Source of the DNA: Pandoraea pulmonicola
GTDB lineage: Bacteria > Pseudomonadota > Gammaproteobacteria > Burkholderiales > Burkholderiaceae
DNA: 64,000 nucleotides
Direction: 5' to 3'
NCBI RefSeq assembly: GCF_000815105.2
Contig: NZ_CP010310.2
Location: 2,294,001-2,358,000, forward strand
The position numbers and the translations under genes were made by a program. This document shows positions 9,667-19,192 of the stretch, piece by piece (positions within the stretch are counted from its first letter, which is position 1; each line of letters opens with the position of its first letter). The notes beneath the pieces were generated by a model, which worked only from the letters and a program-made list of their open reading frames with translations, had not been told where the DNA came from and searched no databases.

Positions 9667-10671
9667 TCAGCGAGCAGCGGCTTGCTGAGCCCCGCTCGTT
9701 GCCTGCGTCTGCGCTTCGGCGAGCTTGCGCTGGATTTGGGGCCACATCTTGGCAACGGCTTCCTCGCCCGCCAGAATTGCGCGATTTCGACCCTGGAAGT
9801 CAGACGCGCCCATCTTGGCCAGCGACGGCCGGATGACCACGTCCGCATTCTTCTCCAATTCGTACTGCTTGATCGACTGCCCCATGATCGTGAACGTCTG
9901 CATCAGGATGTCGAACTGGCCTTGCGTCGCCTGCGCAGTGGGGTTCGCCGAGATGTCGACGGCGATCACGAAGTCGGCGCCCATCTGGCGGGCATACTCG
10001 GCGGGCACCGGGGCGACGAGGCCGCCGTCCACGTAATCGCGCGAGCCGATATGCACGGGCTCGAACACGCCCGGTACGCTGCTCGACGCGCGCACGGCCT
10101 GGCCTGTGTTGCCGCGACGGAACAGGATCGGTGCGCCGCTCTGCAGGTCGGTCGCCACGATGCCCAACTGGCGCGGCATCTGTTCGATGGTCCGGTCCTT
10201 GAGCACCTTGTTGACGTAGGACTGGAGGGCTTCGCCGCGCAGCATGCCGCGTGAGCGGAACGGCATCGTCCAGTCGCTGATCGAGGCTTCGTCCATCGTG
10301 GCGGCAAGACGATTGAGCTGGAAGCCATTCAGGCCGGAAGCGTACATCGCCCCCACCACACTGCCCGCGCTGGTGCCGACGACGATATCCGCATGAATGC
10401 CCCGTGCCTCCAGCGCCTTGATCACGCCGACGTGAGCGAAGCCGCGCGCGGCGCCGCCACCGAGCGCCAGGCCGATTTTCAGCGGGCGTACGACCTTCGG
10501 CGGCGTGGTCGGGACGCTGGGCGTCGAGGGCGTGGTTTGCGCCACGGGAGGCGTAATAGGGCTGCCGGATGACGAGTCGACCGACGGGGCGCTCGCGCAG
10601 CCAGCCAGGATGGCCGCGCACGCGAGCGCGCTCAGCGCTGTGCGCGACGCAGCAGCACGTTTGACGGCCAT
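9667..10671 (-). CDS. Patatin-like phospholipase, lipoprotein
   Basis: This is a serine lipid acyl hydrolase of the patatin/RssA family. All family landmarks are present: the oxyanion glycines in LALGGGAARGFAHVGV, the nucleophile elbow GTSAG, and the catalytic aspartate in YVDGGLVAPVP. The open frame continues upstream, but ATG 10671 (MAVKRAAAS) gives a clean lipoprotein signal with lipobox LAGC near residue 25, followed by a Pro/Thr/Ser-rich tether; a GTG at 10686 is an alternative, and neither has a good ribosome site. The product of 334 aa would be anchored to a periplasmic membrane face, probably the outer membrane. It is convergent with the NlpC/P60 gene and transcribed alone. Substrate lipid is unknown. 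Confidence 0.85.
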   Translation of the reverse strand: MAVKRAAASRTALSALACAAILAGCASAPSVDSSSGSPITPPVAQTTPSTPSVPTTPPKVVRPLKIGLALGGGAARGFAHVGVIKALEARGIHADIVVGTSAGSVVGAMYASGLNGFQLNRLAATMDEASISDWTMPFRSRGMLRGEALQSYVNKVLKDRTIEQMPRQLGIVATDLQSGAPILFRRGNTGQAVRASSSVPGVFEPVHIGSRDYVDGGLVAPVPAEYARQMGADFVIAVDISANPTAQATQGQFDILMQTFTIMGQSIKQYELEKNADVVIRPSLAKMGASDFQGRNRAILAGEEAVAKMWPQIQRKLAEAQTQATSGAQQAAAR

Positions 10672-11024
10672 CGGCGCCGTGCGCACGGAGGCGGACAACA
10701 AGGCGGGGGTATCGCCGGCGGGCGGGATGACCGCTCGGCGCACAATTCGAAGCAACGGCAGCAAGGGGAGGACTCCGGCAAGGCAGGACAAACGCGTGCG
10801 GCGCCGGTAATCGTTGGGATGTGAGGCTGACCGCTTTGCGTCGACGCGCAATTTTACGGCGATTGGAGCGGCGCAGGCGCACATCAGTTCACTTTTCGAG
10901 GGAGACATTGAAGTGCGGCAACGCGTCGCGGAACCTTCATGGTTCGAGGCCGTCTTAGCTGCCGCGACACCGGCGCCGCGTTCCCGCTTCTATCATCGCA
11001 CTCAATAGTGAACATAGAAATTGT

Positions 11025-11043
11025 GCGAATGGGAATCATTTGC
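11025..11043 (+). promoter_or_regulatory. Fur-box-like site upstream of the iron-binding protein gene
   Basis: GCGAATGGGAATCATTTGC is an imperfect palindrome (five of six matches in the arms) containing AATCATT, resembling the 19-bp Fur consensus. It lies 65 bases before the ferric-binding protein gene, as expected for iron repression. Confidence 0.55.
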
Positions 11044-11107
11044 GTTGATGATGTTTTTTCATTATGCTGTTCCCTCCTACGAAACCATGACTGCGGGGGA
11101 ATAGCCC

Positions 11108-12163
11108 ATGAAGGCGAAGACGATCGGACAACTGGCGCGACTGACGGTGCTCGGCACCGCGATGGCCGCCGCGTTCGGCGCACAAGCGGACACCAACGGT
11201 GTGCTGAATCTGTACTCGGCGCGTCACTATCAGACCGACGAACAGCTTTACGGCACGTTCACCAGGCAGACGGGCATCAAGATCAACCGGATCGAGGCGG
11301 ACGATGCGGCACTGCTCGAGCGTCTGAAGAGTGAAGGGGCCAAGAGTCCGGCCGACGTGATCCTGATGGTCGACGCCGCGCGTCTGGCCAAGGCCGATGA
11401 AGCCGGGCTTTTCCAGCCGACCAAATCGGCGACGCTCGACGCACGCATTCCTGCCAAGCTTCACGCCGCCAGCACGAAGTCGGGCACCGACTGGTATGGC
11501 TTTTCGACGCGCGCCCGCGTGATCGTCTACAACAAGGACAAGGTCGATCCGAAGTCGGTACAGACCTATGCGTCGCTCGCCGATCCGAAGCAAAAGGGTC
11601 AGGTGTGTACGCGTTCGGGCTCGCATCCGTACATGCTCTCGCTCGTGGGGGCGCTGATCGCGCGTGACGGCGCACAGGCCACGCAGAAGTGGGCCGAAGG
11701 CATGGTGGCGAACTTCGCGCGTGCGCCGCGCGGCGGCGACACGGACCAGATCAAGGCCGTTGCGACGGGTGAATGCGGTGTGGCGCTGGCGAACTCGTAC
11801 TACTACGTGCGTATGGCGCGCTCGGAAAAACCCGAAGACAAGGCGCTGATGTCGAAAGTCGGGTTCATCTGGCCGGATCAGGCAGGCAAGGGCACGCACG
11901 TGAACGTGGCCGGCGCCGGCATTGCAAAGCATGCGCCGAACCATGCCAACGCGGTCAAGTTCCTGGAGTATCTGGCGAGCGACGAAGCGCAGCAGTATTT
12001 CGCGAACGGCAACAACGAGTGGCCGGCCGTGCCGACGACCAAGGTCGATAACCCGGCGCTCGCCTCGCTTGGCGAGTTCAAGGCCGAGGACGTGCCCATT
12101 GGCACCATCGCCAGGAATCTGCCGGAAGCGCAGCGCATTCTCGATCGTGCCGGCTACAAATAA
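11108..12163 (+). CDS. Periplasmic Fe(3+)-binding protein of an ABC importer (FbpA/FutA type)
   Basis: This is an extracellular solute-binding protein of the ferric-iron family. A signal peptide ends at AFGAQA|DTNG; the mature protein opens with LNLYSARHYQTDEQLY, characteristic of FbpA/FutA/IdiA proteins, and contains the tyrosine cluster NSYYYVRM that contributes metal ligands. The length of 351 aa is normal. ATG 11108 is preceded by GGGGGA. No permease or ATPase gene adjoins it, so its membrane partners must be elsewhere on the chromosome. The Fur-like box upstream supports iron control, and a clear terminator closes the transcript. Other trivalent or anionic ligands cannot be fully excluded. 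Confidence 0.87.
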   Translation: MKAKTIGQLARLTVLGTAMAAAFGAQADTNGVLNLYSARHYQTDEQLYGTFTRQTGIKINRIEADDAALLERLKSEGAKSPADVILMVDAARLAKADEAGLFQPTKSATLDARIPAKLHAASTKSGTDWYGFSTRARVIVYNKDKVDPKSVQTYASLADPKQKGQVCTRSGSHPYMLSLVGALIARDGAQATQKWAEGMVANFARAPRGGDTDQIKAVATGECGVALANSYYYVRMARSEKPEDKALMSKVGFIWPDQAGKGTHVNVAGAGIAKHAPNHANAVKFLEYLASDEAQQYFANGNNEWPAVPTTKVDNPALASLGEFKAEDVPIGTIARNLPEAQRILDRAGYK

Positions 12164-12190
12164 GGCGATAGAAGAGGGTGCTGCGGAGAG

Positions 12191-12216
12191 GGGCGCCGGC
12201 ATCCGGCGCCCTTTTT
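12191..12216 (+). terminator. Intrinsic terminator after the Fe(3+)-binding protein gene
   Basis: A 9-bp perfect stem (GGGCGCCGG / CCGGCGCCC) with loop CAT is followed by five T. Confidence 0.9.
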
Positions 12217-12274
12217 GCGTCTTGCGTCCGCCGGCGGTTCGTCGCCGCCGGCAGGAGGCGTCGATCGAACGACG

Positions 12275-13276
12275 TCAGTCGACGTCGTCACCCGGCTGAT
12301 ACATATGGTAGTCGCCCGTGGCGTAGACGCCCTTGTAGGGGGCGGGTGCCTCGTCGTCGTGTTCGACGGGATGCGTCTCGGCGATACGGAGCGACGCGCG
12401 GACCTGCGGCGGCTCGCACTCGGCGATCAGGCGCAGCGCCTCTTCCTCGTTATCGGCCACGACATCGTAGGTGGTCACGAATTCCGGCGCGGGGCCATCG
12501 GGATCTTCGTCTTCCAGCGGCTCGTACCACTGGCCTTCCACGATCAGATGCATGGCATGAGCCGTGTCCGACTGTGCTTCGCGGGCGGCGCGCAATGCCC
12601 ACAGGGCCGCTTCGCTCCACTTGTAGCACTGGACGGCTTCGAGCGCGACTTCCAGCGCTTTGTCGTTGTCGCCCGCCTGCTTGTGCGCGAGCGAGAGCTC
12701 GGCCAGCACGTCGGCCATCGACACGTTGCTGCCTTCCTCGTCGTGTTCCACGTTGTGCAGTGCCTGGTACGTGTCGATTGCCGCACCCGGTTCGCCTTGC
12801 GCGTTGAACAGGTGCATGCGCAGCGCGATGGCGTTCTCGATGAAGGCTCGCCCGGCCTGCGCGAGGTGAGGGCTTTCCAGCACGCGGTCCAGACGGGTTT
12901 GCGCGGCAGTGTAGTCGCCGTGGCGCGTGAGCGCGTTGGCGTGGTTGAAGTCGACGATCACCAGGTCTTCGTCCGGTGCGCAGTTGCCCGCCGCCTCGTA
13001 GGCCTCGATGGCGGCCGGGAAGCGTCCCAGATCGGAACGGTAGTTGCCGAGCAGTTGCCACAGCAGCCAGACGCCCGGCGCATGCGCGACGCCGGCTTCG
13101 AGCACGGCCACCGCCTGTTCCATCTCGTCCATGTCGGCATAGGCCATGGCCTGCACCTCGTAGGCACCCGAGTACTGCATCGACTCGAGTTGCTTGCCGA
13201 TTTCCAGCGCGGATTCGGGGTCGCCGGCTTCGAGGTGGGCAAAGGCTTCCGCCATCAATTCATCTTGCTCGGACAT
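12275..13276 (-). CDS. Tetratricopeptide-repeat protein of unknown function
   Basis: This is a cytoplasmic, acidic, helical-repeat protein of 333 aa. It has no signal peptide. TPR-like helix pairs are visible through most of the length, for example EAFAHLEAGDPESALEIG near the start, WLLWQLLGNYRSDLGRFPAAIEAYEAAG, and ELSLAHKQAGDNDKALEVALEAV. The C-terminal 60 residues are not repeat-like and rich in Asp, Glu and Tyr. The start at 13276 was preferred over 13345 because AAGGAG lies nine bases upstream. Proteins of this type occur in Burkholderiales genomes without an assigned role. Convergent to the iron-binding protein gene and downstream of rho on the same strand, separated from it by the rho terminator. 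Confidence 0.75.
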   Translation of the reverse strand: MSEQDELMAEAFAHLEAGDPESALEIGKQLESMQYSGAYEVQAMAYADMDEMEQAVAVLEAGVAHAPGVWLLWQLLGNYRSDLGRFPAAIEAYEAAGNCAPDEDLVIVDFNHANALTRHGDYTAAQTRLDRVLESPHLAQAGRAFIENAIALRMHLFNAQGEPGAAIDTYQALHNVEHDEEGSNVSMADVLAELSLAHKQAGDNDKALEVALEAVQCYKWSEAALWALRAAREAQSDTAHAMHLIVEGQWYEPLEDEDPDGPAPEFVTTYDVVADNEEEALRLIAECEPPQVRASLRIAETHPVEHDDEAPAPYKGVYATGDYHMYQPGDDVD

Positions 13277-13400
13277 TTCAAATTCTCCTTCGGGGACGGC
13301 TTGGTGGCGCGTGCCGGCGGGCAGAGCGCGGTACCGTCCCATCATATAACAGTCATCGTGACAGGCCGCCCGGGCACGCCGACGCTCGCCGTCGCCAACG

Positions 13401-13428
13401 AAAAAAAAGCCGCGACATATCGCGGCTT
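13401..13428 (-). terminator. Intrinsic terminator of rho
   Basis: Read on the minus strand, a stem AAGCCGCG / CGCGGCTT with a six-base loop is followed by a run of eight T (the A8 at 13401-13408 on the plus strand). It lies 48 bases after the rho stop. Confidence 0.85.
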
Positions 13429-13475
13429 TTGCGGCTTTTTCGCTTGATGCGTGGGTGGGTGGGTGGGAGGTGGGA

Positions 13476-14738
13476 TCAGCCGCCGCGGCGCATCAGGTCG
13501 AAGAACTCGGCGTTGTTCTTGGTCTGCTTGATCTTGCCAAGCAGGAATTCCATGGCTTCGGCCTCGTCCATATCGTAGATGAGCTTGCGCAGCACCCAGA
13601 TCTTTTGCAGGATTTCCGGCTTGATGAGCAGCTCTTCGCGACGCGTGCCCGACTTGTTCAGATTGATCGACGGGTAGACGCGCTTTTCCGCGAGACGGCG
13701 TTCCAGGTGCACTTCCATGTTGCCGGTGCCCTTGAATTCCTCGTAGATCACGTCGTCCATGCGGCTGCCGGTTTCGATCAGCGCGGTGGCGATGATCGTG
13801 AGCGAACCGCCTTCTTCGACATTACGGGCCGCGCCGAAGAAGCGCTTCGGGCGCTGCAGGGCGTTGGCGTCCACACCGCCGGTGAGCACCTTGCCCGAAG
13901 CCGGGATCACGGTGTTGTAGGCGCGCGCCAGACGCGTGATCGAGTCGAGCAGGATCACCACGTCTTCCTTCATCTCGATCAGGCGCTTGGCCTTCTCGAT
14001 CACCATTTCGGCGACCTGCACGTGACGCGTGGCCGGTTCGTCGAACGTCGACGCGATCACTTCGCCGCGCACCGAGCGCTGCATTTCCGTCACTTCTTCG
14101 GGGCGCTCGTCGATGAGCAGCACGAACAGCTTGGCTTCCGGATGATTGGCGGTGATGGCATGCGCAATGTGCTGCAGCATCACGGTCTTGCCGGACTTCG
14201 GCGAGGCAACCAGCAGACCGCGCTGGCCCTTGCCGATCGGGGCGATCATGTCGATGATGCGGCCCGTCACGTTCTCTTCGCCGCGAATGTCGCGCTCGAG
14301 CAGCAGCGGCTTGTTGGGGTGCAGCGGCGTGAGGTTCTCGAACATGATCTTATGTTTCGAGGCCTCGGGCGGGTGGCCGTTGACTTTATCGACCTTCACC
14401 AGCGCGAAATAACGCTCGCCGTCCTTGGGCGTACGCACTTCCCCTTCGATCGTGTCGCCGGTATGCAGGTTGAAGCGGCGGATCTGCGACGGGCTGATAT
14501 AGATATCGTCCGTGCTGGCCAGATACGATGTCTCGGGCGAGCGCAGGAAACCGAAGCCGTCCGGCAGCACTTCGAGCGTACCGTCGCCAAAGATGGTTTC
14601 GCCGGACTTTGCGCGCTTCTTCAGAATGGCGAACATCAGCTCCTGCTTGCGAAGGCGGTTTGCGTTCTCGATTTCGAGACCGTTCGCCATTTCAAGCAGT
14701 TCGGAGACGTGCTGGGACTTAAGTTCGGATAAATGCAT
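13476..14738 (-). CDS. rho: Transcription termination factor Rho
   Basis: This is the hexameric RNA-dependent ATPase that ends transcription. It begins [18 protein letters not shown], the standard N-terminal domain, followed by the cold-shock-like RNA-binding fold ([28 protein letters not shown]), Walker A ASPKSGKT, Walker [16 protein letters not shown], the Q-loop and the R-loop region ([13 protein letters not shown]). At 420 aa it matches the E. coli protein (419) with no insertion. The open frame runs far upstream through trxA's antisense-free reading, but the conserved N-terminus fixes the start at 14738. Its own promoter and an 85-base leader lie upstream, in the gap after trxA. Confidence 0.97.
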   Translation of the reverse strand: MHLSELKSQHVSELLEMANGLEIENANRLRKQELMFAILKKRAKSGETIFGDGTLEVLPDGFGFLRSPETSYLASTDDIYISPSQIRRFNLHTGDTIEGEVRTPKDGERYFALVKVDKVNGHPPEASKHKIMFENLTPLHPNKPLLLERDIRGEENVTGRIIDMIAPIGKGQRGLLVASPKSGKTVMLQHIAHAITANHPEAKLFVLLIDERPEEVTEMQRSVRGEVIASTFDEPATRHVQVAEMVIEKAKRLIEMKEDVVILLDSITRLARAYNTVIPASGKVLTGGVDANALQRPKRFFGAARNVEEGGSLTIIATALIETGSRMDDVIYEEFKGTGNMEVHLERRLAEKRVYPSINLNKSGTRREELLIKPEILQKIWVLRKLIYDMDEAEAMEFLLGKIKQTKNNAEFFDLMRRGG

Positions 14739-14825
14739 ACAGAGGTGCCGTCCATCGGACGACAAGTGAAGGATCAGGGAAAAAGTGAGCGAACGCTCGA
14801 AGAACTTTGGGGTGCTTTTGGCCGG

Positions 14826-14853
14826 ATTATATAGCAAGCAGCGTCGGGCGCAA
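14826..14853 (-). promoter_or_regulatory. Promoter of rho
   Basis: On the minus strand TTGCGC (14853-14848) and a perfect TATAAT (14831-14826) are 16 bp apart. Transcription would begin near 14819, leaving a leader of about 80 bases, where Rho autoregulation would be expected in other bacteria. Confidence 0.65.
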
Positions 14854-14929
14854 GCATTGCGCCGCGTGCCGGGCGCCGGGGTGTCGCACTGCGGCGACAA
14901 AGGCCCCGGCGGCCGCCATCGGCCTGGGA

Positions 14930-15256
14930 TTACAGGTGGCTGTCGAGGAAGGCCGTCAGTTGCGACTTCGACAGGGCGCCGACCTTCTGCGCGGCCACGG
15001 TGCCGTTCTTGAACAGAATCAGCGTGGGAATGCCGCGAATGCCGAACTTGCTCGGGGTGCCATGGTTTGCATCGACGTCCAGCTTGGCGATCTGCACCTT
15101 GTCGCCGTAGTCGTTGGCCACTTCCTCCAGGATCGGGGCGATCATCTTGCACGGGCCGCACCATTCCGCCCAGAAGTCGAGGAGCACCGGCTTGTCGGAC
15201 TTGAGCACGTCCGCATCGAAGCTGGCGTCGGAGATATGTTTGATTTTGTTGCTCAT
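14930..15256 (-). CDS. trxA: Thioredoxin 1
   Basis: This is the small cytoplasmic disulfide reductase. The active site WCGPC is in [17 protein letters not shown], followed by the family's KLDVDAN, the cis-proline loop [11 protein letters not shown] and [12 protein letters not shown]. The length of 108 aa equals E. coli TrxA. It lies directly upstream of rho on the same strand, an order conserved in many proteobacteria; the rho promoter in the 191-bp gap suggests rho can also be transcribed alone. Confidence 0.97.
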   Translation of the reverse strand: MSNKIKHISDASFDADVLKSDKPVLLDFWAEWCGPCKMIAPILEEVANDYGDKVQIAKLDVDANHGTPSKFGIRGIPTLILFKNGTVAAQKVGALSKSQLTAFLDSHL

Positions 15257-15536
15257 GAGTGTTGTTGCCTCGTCTGACTATTCGGAAACGCCGGCTGAAA
15301 ACGGTTCGTCTTCGCCAGCGCTGGAGATGTCGCCCGGCCAGCGGCCTTCGCGTGCATTCTCCATATGGAGGCTGCACACGCGGGCTTCAATAGCACCCGC
15401 CAATGCAGTTTGTGCTCATCTTAGCGGAAATCACGAACGCTTGCGCGCGCTGGCCCCGGACGCGTGGTGTGCCCCGCGGGCCCGAATTCTCATGCAATGT
15501 GCCGGAAATGGGCTTCTGTTGACGCGTCGACTCTGG

Positions 15537-15542
15537 TAGAAT
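15537..15542 (+). promoter_or_regulatory. -10 box of the 4.5S RNA gene
   Basis: TAGAAT ends nine bases before the first base of the predicted SRP RNA, the right distance for its promoter. A TTGACG at 15519 is only 12 bp away, so the -35 is uncertain. Confidence 0.5.
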
Positions 15543-15550
15543 CTTTCGCT

Positions 15551-15646
15551 GACGGGCCTCCTCGCATGGTGGCGCGGCCAATCTGGTCAGGTCGGGAACG
15601 AAGCAGCCACAACCGTTTTCTGCCAGTGCCGAGGGTCAGGCTCGTC
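15551..15646 (+). ncRNA. ffs: Signal recognition particle RNA (4.5S RNA)
   Basis: This is the RNA of the bacterial signal recognition particle, partner of Ffh in co-translational membrane targeting. The invariant domain IV core is present: GGTCAGGTCGGGAACGAAGC on one arm and TGCCAGTGCCGAGGGTC on the other. The ends close the rod: GACGGGCCT pairs with AGGCTCGTC, with one G-U pair, defining a 96-nt RNA. The GGAA-type tetraloop region here reads GGAAC rather than GGAAG. A gene for this RNA just upstream of dnaX is the usual order in beta- and many other proteobacteria. Confidence 0.93.
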
Positions 15647-15969
15647 ACCTATTTCCTTGTTTTATCGATGTTCTTCGCGCGTTCTGCGCAACTTCATCCC
15701 TCTCGTTCGACCGCCGCGACGCCATGTGCGAAGCCGATGGCATTGGCCTGTCGCGTCCGCGCGGCCACCGTCGACGGGCGATTGCCCTGGATTGCTCCGG
15801 ATTGCCTCGGTAGCGCGCGCCGCGCCTCGCGTGGGACAAAACGGCTTGGTAGAATCGCGCAACATTTTTTTCTATCGCGCCGATAACCCCCGTATTCCTC
15901 GCTTGGATGCCGTCCGATCATACGTTGACACCGGGGCGGACGCTCACCGCCGAACTGTTACAATTTGGC
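15647..15969. other. Gap between 4.5S RNA and dnaX
   Basis: A gap of 323 bp with no convincing ORF. It includes a TAGAAT at 15850 and a TACAAT at 15959, the latter only five bases before the dnaX start codon; either could serve dnaX. Confidence 0.5.
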
Positions 15970-17877
15970 ATGACCTATCAAGTACTCGCGCGCAAATGGC
16001 GCCCCAAAGGCTTCTCGACCCTGGTGGGCCAGGAGCATGTCGTGCGTGCGTTGACGCACGCGCTCGAGCAACAGCGTCTGCATCACGCCTATTTGTTTAC
16101 CGGTACGCGCGGCGTCGGCAAGACCACGCTCTCGCGTATTCTGGCCAAGGCGCTCAATTGCGAGACGGGCATCACCGCCGAGCCGTGCGGCGTGTGCAAG
16201 GCGTGCCGTGCCATCGATGAGGGCCGTTTCGTCGACTATGTCGAAATGGACGCGGCCTCGAACCGCGGCGTCGACGAGATGACGTCGCTGCTGGAAAAGG
16301 CGGTCTACGCTCCGGCGGACGCGCGCTTCAAGGTCTACATGATCGACGAAGTGCACATGCTCACCGGGCATGCGTTCAACGCGATGCTCAAAACGCTCGA
16401 AGAGCCGCCCGCTCACGTCAAATTCATCCTGGCGACGACCGATCCGCAGAAAATTCCCGTCACCGTGCTCTCGCGCTGCCTGCAGTTCAATCTAAAGCAG
16501 ATGCCGGCGGGGCATATCGTGTCGCATCTGACGAATATTCTCGGCGAGGAGGGTATCGAGAACGAACCGCAGGCGCTGCGCCTGCTCGCCAAGGCGGCGG
16601 GCGGCAGCATGCGCGATGCGTTGTCGCTCACCGACCAGGCCATTGCGTATGCTGCCGGGCCGCTGACCGAGTCGGCCGTGCGCGGCATGCTCGGGGCGAT
16701 CGACCAGAGCGTGCTCGTGCGCCTGCTCGACGCCCTCAAGGACGAGTCCCGCGCCGATCTGCTGGCGATTGCCGACGAAATGGCCGAGCGCAGCTTTTCG
16801 TTCGCGGCCGGCTTGCAGGATCTCGGCAGCCTGCTCCACAAGATTGCGCTGGCGCAGTTCGCGCCGCAGGCGGTCTCCGACGACTGGCCGGAAGCTGCCG
16901 ACGTGCGCCGTCTGGCCGAAGTCTTCTCGCCGGAAGCCGTTCAGCTCTATTACCAGATCGCCACGCGTGCGCGCGGCGAACTCGGCCTCGCGCCGGACGA
17001 ATACACCGGCTTTTCGATGGCCTTGCTGCGCATGGCAGCGTTCACGCCATTGCTGGCCGGCGGCATGCTCGCCGAGCCTCCGACGCCGCACGCCGTGGGA
17101 GGCCGCCCGACGGTGGCGGCCGCCCCGGCGCGGGCGCCGATGGGCGAGCCGATGCGCTCGGCGCCGCAGGCAGGCGCACCGCATTCCCCTGCCGCATCCG
17201 CGGCGCCCGCCGCCCAGCCGGAGGCCCGGCGTGCGCCGGCGGCGCGCAGCAGCGCACCGACCGACGGCGCGCCGATGTCACCCGCGCGAGCGGCGCTCGC
17301 TGCGCTCAACGCGGGGCGCAAGGGCGCAGGCGGGCGGACTTCCGGTGGTGCGACGCCAGCCGCGCGGGGTGGTGCCGCTCGCGCGTCGGACGACGCTCCC
17401 GCGGGCGCCGACCCGGAGCCCGAGCCTGCCAGACCTGCGGCGCCCGCACCCGAGCCGGCGCCTCGCGCCTGCGTCTATCGTGAAGCCGAGGGGGTGGCGC
17501 CCGTCTTTACGGGCGAGTGGCCCGCTCTGGCTGCCGAGTTGTCCGCACGCGGCCTGGCTCAGCAACTGGCATTCCAGAGCGAATTGACCGAAGTCGCCGG
17601 TCGCGCGCTGCATCTGCGTGTGCCGCTGCGTCAACTGGCCGACGCCGCCACGGTCGACAAGCTTCGCCAGGTGCTGACGGAGCACTTCGGCGCTGACGTG
17701 CAGTTGCACGTCGAAGTAGGGCAGGTGGGCACCACGGCCGCGTCGCTGGCGGCCGAAGCGGCGGCAGCCCGTCAGCGGGCGGCCGAACAGGCCATCGCCG
17801 ACGATCCGCTCGTGCGCGAGCTGATCGAGGAATTCGACGCGCAGATCCTGCCCAACAGCATTCGCCCGGTACAATAA
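15970..17877 (+). CDS. dnaX: DNA polymerase III subunits gamma/tau
   Basis: This is the clamp-loader ATPase that organises the replicase. The start [21 protein letters not shown] is the universal DnaX N-terminus, placing it at ATG 15970 although the frame is open from 15907. Walker [10 protein letters not shown], the zinc module with four cysteines (CETGI...CGVCKAC), Walker B MIDEVHML and sensor SRCLQFNLK follow. From about residue 375 to 520 there is a long Ala/Pro/Gly-rich disordered stretch, then the C-terminal alpha-binding region. The total is 635 aa. I did not find an E. coli-like A-AAA-AAG slippery site, so a short gamma form is not predicted. It heads dnaX-ybaB-recR. Confidence 0.95.
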   Translation: MTYQVLARKWRPKGFSTLVGQEHVVRALTHALEQQRLHHAYLFTGTRGVGKTTLSRILAKALNCETGITAEPCGVCKACRAIDEGRFVDYVEMDAASNRGVDEMTSLLEKAVYAPADARFKVYMIDEVHMLTGHAFNAMLKTLEEPPAHVKFILATTDPQKIPVTVLSRCLQFNLKQMPAGHIVSHLTNILGEEGIENEPQALRLLAKAAGGSMRDALSLTDQAIAYAAGPLTESAVRGMLGAIDQSVLVRLLDALKDESRADLLAIADEMAERSFSFAAGLQDLGSLLHKIALAQFAPQAVSDDWPEAADVRRLAEVFSPEAVQLYYQIATRARGELGLAPDEYTGFSMALLRMAAFTPLLAGGMLAEPPTPHAVGGRPTVAAAPARAPMGEPMRSAPQAGAPHSPAASAAPAAQPEARRAPAARSSAPTDGAPMSPARAALAALNAGRKGAGGRTSGGATPAARGGAARASDDAPAGADPEPEPARPAAPAPEPAPRACVYREAEGVAPVFTGEWPALAAELSARGLAQQLAFQSELTEVAGRALHLRVPLRQLADAATVDKLRQVLTEHFGADVQLHVEVGQVGTTAASLAAEAAAARQRAAEQAIADDPLVRELIEEFDAQILPNSIRPVQ

Positions 17878-17983
17878 GCAAGTTCGCTTTCGCGACGTGG
17901 CGCCAGTTTGTGGAAATTGCTTCATCAAACGCGCGTCACACGCTTCGCTAGCTATCCCCCATTCGATTTACTCAGGAGTCAAG

Positions 17984-18310
17984 ATGCTCAAAGGAAATAT
18001 CGCCGGCCTGATGAAACAGGCTCAGCAAATGCAGGAAAACATGAAGAAGATGCAGGAGCAACTGGCCCAGATCGAAGTCGAAGGCCAGTCGGGCGCCGGT
18101 CTCGTCAAGGTGGTGATGACCTGCAAGAACGACGTGCGGCGCTTGACCATCGATCCGAGCCTGCTGACCGACGACAAGGACATGCTCGAAGACCTCGTGG
18201 TGGCCGCCATCAACGACGCCGTGCGCAAGGCCGAAGCCACCACGCAGGAGAAGATGGGCAGCATGACCGCCGGCCTGCCGCTGCCGCCGGGTTTCAAGAT
18301 GCCGTTCTGA
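17984..18310 (+). CDS. YbaB/EbfC nucleoid-associated protein
   Basis: This is a small DNA-binding protein (108 aa) of the YbaB/EbfC family, which forms a tweezer-like dimer. The patterns [30 protein letters not shown] and [28 protein letters not shown] are typical, as is the C-terminal PGFKMPF. The start at 17984 has a clear CAGGAG seven bases upstream; the in-frame ATG at 17897 does not. It lies between dnaX and recR, the family's standard place. Confidence 0.95.
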   Translation: MLKGNIAGLMKQAQQMQENMKKMQEQLAQIEVEGQSGAGLVKVVMTCKNDVRRLTIDPSLLTDDKDMLEDLVVAAINDAVRKAEATTQEKMGSMTAGLPLPPGFKMPF

Positions 18311-18341
18311 GCGACACCGCCTCACGATAGAAAGACGACGC

Positions 18342-18941
18342 ATGCCCCCCCTGCTTTCGAGCCTTCAGGAACTCGTCGATGCTCTGCGCGCGCTGCCGGG
18401 CGTCGGTCCGAAGTCTGCCCAGCGCATTGCCTATCACCTGCTGCAACGCGATCGCAAGGGCGCGGTGCGGCTGGGCGAAGCGCTGGTGCATGCGTCCGAG
18501 CAGATTCGCCATTGTGCGCGCTGCAACACCTTTACCGAAGTCGACATCTGCGAGACGTGCCTCGATCCGGAGCGCGACACGAGCCTGCTGTGCGTGGTGG
18601 AAACCCCCGCCGACCAGAACATGCTCGAGCAGACAATGACCTTCAAGGGTCTGTATTTTGTGCTCATGGGCCACCTGTCGCCGCTCGACGGCGTAGGCCC
18701 GGGCGAGATCCATTTCGAACAACTGATCCGACGCGCCACCGACGGCGTGGTCAAGGAAGTGGTGCTCGCCACCAACTTCACCAACGAAGGCGAGGCCACC
18801 GCGCACTACCTGGGGCAGATGCTCAAGGCTCGCGGATTGCGCGTGAGCCGGCTCGCTCGCGGCGTGCCTGTGGGCGGCGAACTCGAGTACGTGGATGCCG
18901 GCACGATCGCTCGTGCCGTGCTCGACAGGCATACGCTCTGA
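18342..18941 (+). CDS. recR: Recombination protein RecR
   Basis: This is the RecFOR-pathway mediator that helps load RecA at gaps. Visible in order: the N-terminal helix-hairpin-helix ([17 protein letters not shown]), the C4 zinc finger ([16 protein letters not shown]), the Toprim domain starting [14 protein letters not shown], and the C-terminal Walker B-like region ([19 protein letters not shown]). The length of 199 aa is normal. It follows ybaB by 31 bp in the same operon. Confidence 0.96.
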   Translation: MPPLLSSLQELVDALRALPGVGPKSAQRIAYHLLQRDRKGAVRLGEALVHASEQIRHCARCNTFTEVDICETCLDPERDTSLLCVVETPADQNMLEQTMTFKGLYFVLMGHLSPLDGVGPGEIHFEQLIRRATDGVVKEVVLATNFTNEGEATAHYLGQMLKARGLRVSRLARGVPVGGELEYVDAGTIARAVLDRHTL

Positions 18942-18994
18942 GCATGACGCGCGCGTGAGGGCATGCGCGCTTGCGCGTAGGTACTGCTACTCTC

Positions 18995-19006
18995 ATCCAA
19001 TTGGAT
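18995..19006. repeat. 12-bp perfect palindrome before the sigma-54 activator gene
   Basis: ATCCAATTGGAT lies in the recR/activator gap, about 190 bases before the activator start. It may be an operator, but no partner site was recognised. Confidence 0.4.
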
Positions 19007-19192
19007 TAGCTGTTATTCGCTATTTCTGCGCCTACCCCCGTCTTCTAGACTGAACCTGCCGACTCGGGGACCCAACAACACGGGGAATACCAGACAACTC
19101 CCAAGCGGCGTGGGGCCGTATATCCTGTCGCGACGAACCGGTCCGAGACCTGATAACGACGTGCAGGCACTGCTTAGGCAGGGAGTTAAGGT

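Noticed and set aside
15925..15964. TTGACA and TACAAT as a standard promoter for dnaX
   Set aside because: The spacing is 28 bp, too long for a sigma-70 promoter.
16400..17300. Programmed frameshift site in dnaX giving a gamma form
   Set aside because: No A-AAA-AAG-like slippery run was found in the part where E. coli has it.
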